From positions 114,455 to 178,454 of the forward strand of contig JACQFI010000037.1 in NCBI GenBank assembly GCA_016200135.1: a DNA stretch of 64,000 nucleotides, in the 5' to 3' direction. Made by a program: the position numbers and the translations under genes. This document shows, piece after piece, positions 62,597-64,000 of this stretch. The DNA is from Planctomycetota bacterium (GTDB taxonomy: Bacteria > Planctomycetota > SZUA-567 > H5-PLA8). The notes under the pieces were generated by a model. That model worked only from the letters and a program-made list of their open reading frames with translations. It made no database searches and had not been told where the DNA came from. Within the stretch, counting starts at the first letter, position 1. Every line of letters begins with the position of its first letter.

Positions 62597-63790
62597 ATGG
62601 CCGCAAAGACTACCGCTCCCGCAGCGTTTCGCGGTGGCCGCTCCCGCAGCGGTGGCGCCGAATCCCCGGGCGACGGACTCTCGCGCTCGCGCGCCGCGGC
62701 CTTAATGGTTCAGGAATTGATCGCGCGGATTCGCGCGGGCGAACTCCAGCCCGGCAGCCTGATCATGTCCGGCCCGGCCCTGAGCAAGCGCTACGGCATC
62801 AGCTATCAGACGGTCGTGCGCGCGCTGGGCGAACTCGTCGAACGCGGCTGGCTGGTGCGCCAGCACGGGCGCGGGACTTTTGTGGCGCCGCATCCTCCGG
62901 GTGAAGACGCCGTCAAGGCCGCCAGGAACAAGACCGTGTTGCTCGCGCTCGACCCGCGTTCGCTCACGCGCGGGCGCTTCGGCTTCGCCATCGTCGAAGC
63001 GCTCGATGAAGCGCTCGTGCGCGAGGGCCTGCGCGTGCGCTACGCGCCGGTCTCGGCCGCGGGCGAGGCCGTGGTGCTCGAAGAACTCTCCGCGGGCGAA
63101 GGCGACCTGAACCTGCTGATCGCCTTCGACCGTCCTGCGTTCTTGAAGCGCGCGCTCGCCAAGAGCCCCGGCTTGTCCGCGCTGGCGCTGCATGCCGTGC
63201 CTGAGTCGCCGGCGCCCGGCGGGAGCCTGCGTTACGACGCGGTACTCGTGGAAGACCACGCGGGCGGCTTCATGGCCGGCGCGTATCTCCTCAAGCATGG
63301 CTACAAGCGCATCGCGTTTCTGGGCGGACCGCAGGACGACTTGCGCGCGCAGGACCGCTTTGCGGGCCTGAAGGAAGCGCTCGCCGCCGATGATCTGAAA
63401 CCCGCCGCCGAGGCCTGGGCCGATGGCTGGGACGAGCAGACTGGGCGCATCCATGCCCGCGCCCTGCTGAAAAAGCTGGGCCTCGAAAAGAGCGCGCGCT
63501 CCGCCGAGGCGCCCGCGGTCTTCTGCGGCAACGACCGCCTCGCACACGGCCTCTACGACGCCGCGGACGAACTGATGCTCCAGATTCCGCGCGACCTGAG
63601 CGTGATCGGCTTCGACGACCAGGAAATCGCCGCGCAACTTAAACCCCCGCTCACCACCGTGCGTTTCGACCGCAGCGAGTACGGCCGCCAGGCCGCGCAG
63701 CTCGTAAAGGAGCGCCTCGCCGAACCCAACCGCCCGCCGCGCGTGGTCCGCATGCCGGTGCAAATCGTCGAACGCGAGAGCGTGAAGTGA
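62597..63790 (+). CDS. GntR/LacI-type hybrid transcriptional regulator
   Basis: 397 residues. N-terminal 100: a GntR-type winged helix (LIARIRAGELQPGSLIMSGP, LSKRYGISYQTVVRALGELV, RGWLVRQHGRGTFVAPHP). From about 110 on, a LacI/periplasmic-binding-like sensor domain (KTVLLALDPRSLTRGRFGFA, HAGGFMAGAYLLKHGYKRIA, PAVFCGNDRLAHGLYDAADE, SVIGFDDQEIAAQLKPPLTT). This combination is the AraR type, which controls arabinose or other sugar genes in Bacillus. The 35-residue N-terminal extension is basic and disordered. Probably senses a sugar; target genes are not visible. No ribosome site is obvious before the ATG, so the start is less certain than the rest. Followed by heptamer arrays. Confidence 0.9.
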   Translation: MAAKTTAPAAFRGGRSRSGGAESPGDGLSRSRAAALMVQELIARIRAGELQPGSLIMSGPALSKRYGISYQTVVRALGELVERGWLVRQHGRGTFVAPHPPGEDAVKAARNKTVLLALDPRSLTRGRFGFAIVEALDEALVREGLRVRYAPVSAAGEAVVLEELSAGEGDLNLLIAFDRPAFLKRALAKSPGLSALALHAVPESPAPGGSLRYDAVLVEDHAGGFMAGAYLLKHGYKRIAFLGGPQDDLRAQDRFAGLKEALAADDLKPAAEAWADGWDEQTGRIHARALLKKLGLEKSARSAEAPAVFCGNDRLAHGLYDAADELMLQIPRDLSVIGFDDQEIAAQLKPPLTTVRFDRSEYGRQAAQLVKERLAEPNRPPRVVRMPVQIVERESVK

Positions 63791-63796
63791 ACAGCC

Positions 63797-63871
63797 GTAA
63801 AACGTAAAACGTAAAACGTAAAACGTAAAACGTAATTAAGAACAACTACTCAATAGCATTGTACGTTTTAC
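63797..63871. repeat. Inverted heptamer arrays (GTAAAAC x5 and GTTTTAC)
   Basis: Five exact copies of GTAAAAC at 63797-63831, about 33 unique bases, then one GTTTTAC at 63865-63871. Same unit and same arrangement as at 21592-21701; AATTAAGAAC follows the array here and resembles the text before the second array at that locus (inverted). Confidence 0.85.
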
Positions 63872-63874
63872 GTC

Positions 63875-63993
63875 GCTCTACGCTCTACGCTCTACGCTCT
63901 ACGCTCTACGCTCTACGCTCTACGCTCTACGCTCTACGCTCTACGCTCTACGCTCTACGCTCTACGCTCTACGCTCTACGCTCCACGCTCCAC
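63875..63993. repeat. Long heptamer tandem array (GCTCTAC x15 plus two GCTCCAC)
   Basis: Fifteen exact head-to-tail copies of GCTCTAC, then two copies of GCTCCAC, 119 bases in all. It reaches within seven bases of the window edge. The reverse complement of the unit occurs three times after the lexA terminator (14322-14342). No coding frame is supported. Confidence 0.95.
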
Positions 63994-64000
63994 GGCCCTA

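Noticed and set aside
63797..63993. CRISPR array
   Set aside because: Units are seven bases long and head to tail with no unique spacers of 30-40 bases, and no cas gene is present.

Overview
The window is a 64 kb piece of a GC-rich bacterial chromosome with about 50 supported protein genes on both strands. I see no rRNA or tRNA gene, CRISPR array, insertion sequence or phage module. Several features fit Planctomycetota or a close relative in the PVC group. SpoVG carries a zinc-ribbon insert and lies next to ispE. Several membrane proteins open with a short 'FSL..LL' or 'RDL..L' helix of a kind I associate with planctomycetes. Pilin-like proteins carry a DUF2950-like extracellular module. This placement is inference; no marker in the window settles it.

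Layout. 1-2.6 kb: a cut-off ClC chloride transporter (-) and two tandem type IV pilin-like genes (+). 2.7-9.0 kb: a minus-strand operon running methyltransferase/glycosyltransferase fusion, methyltransferase, TPR membrane protein, FkbM methyltransferase, rlmN; the last four genes are joined by ATGA overlaps. 9.1-14.3 kb: a Y-family DNA polymerase, a sigma-54 two-component pair (-) and lexA with a candidate operator. 14.4-26.3 kb: a methyltransferase, acetyl-CoA synthetase, secreted proteins, a NUDIX hydrolase, an acetylxylan-esterase-like hydrolase, a PfkB kinase, tatD, a large secreted propeller/TPR protein and a metallo-beta-lactamase-fold hydrolase. 26.3-34.5 kb: two secreted proteins of unknown role, typA, a tandem pair of exported alpha/beta hydrolases, nth and a small HMA-domain protein.

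34.5-39.1 kb holds the most unusual cluster. Four minus-strand genes carry the same C-terminal module as the two pilins at 1.3-2.6 kb, but the prepilin N-terminus has been replaced by other membrane anchors; an oxidoreductase gene lies among them. 39.2-44.1 kb: a GH26-like glycosidase and a dnaE gene cut by one in-frame TAG codon. 44.3-51.2 kb: a LuxR-type regulator, a DUF4254 gene, guaA, guaB, a DksA/TraR-type zinc-finger protein, lspA and pyrD. 51.2-51.9 kb: an antitoxin/PIN toxin pair. 51.9-63.8 kb: a YjhG-type sugar-acid dehydratase, a large secreted protein, mobA, a Spy/CpxP-like protein, spoVG, ispE, an M15 peptidase lipoprotein, a multi-pass membrane protein and a GntR/LacI-type regulator.

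Much of the set is housekeeping: GMP and pyrimidine synthesis, isoprenoid synthesis, lipoprotein processing, replication and SOS control. On top of it lie genes that suggest sugar or hemicellulose breakdown and an active cell surface. Two families of non-coding repeat recur between genes: imperfect palindromes built on AACCGCCAAGACGCC (three copies) and seven-base tandem repeats (several loci, the longest at the 3' end of the window).
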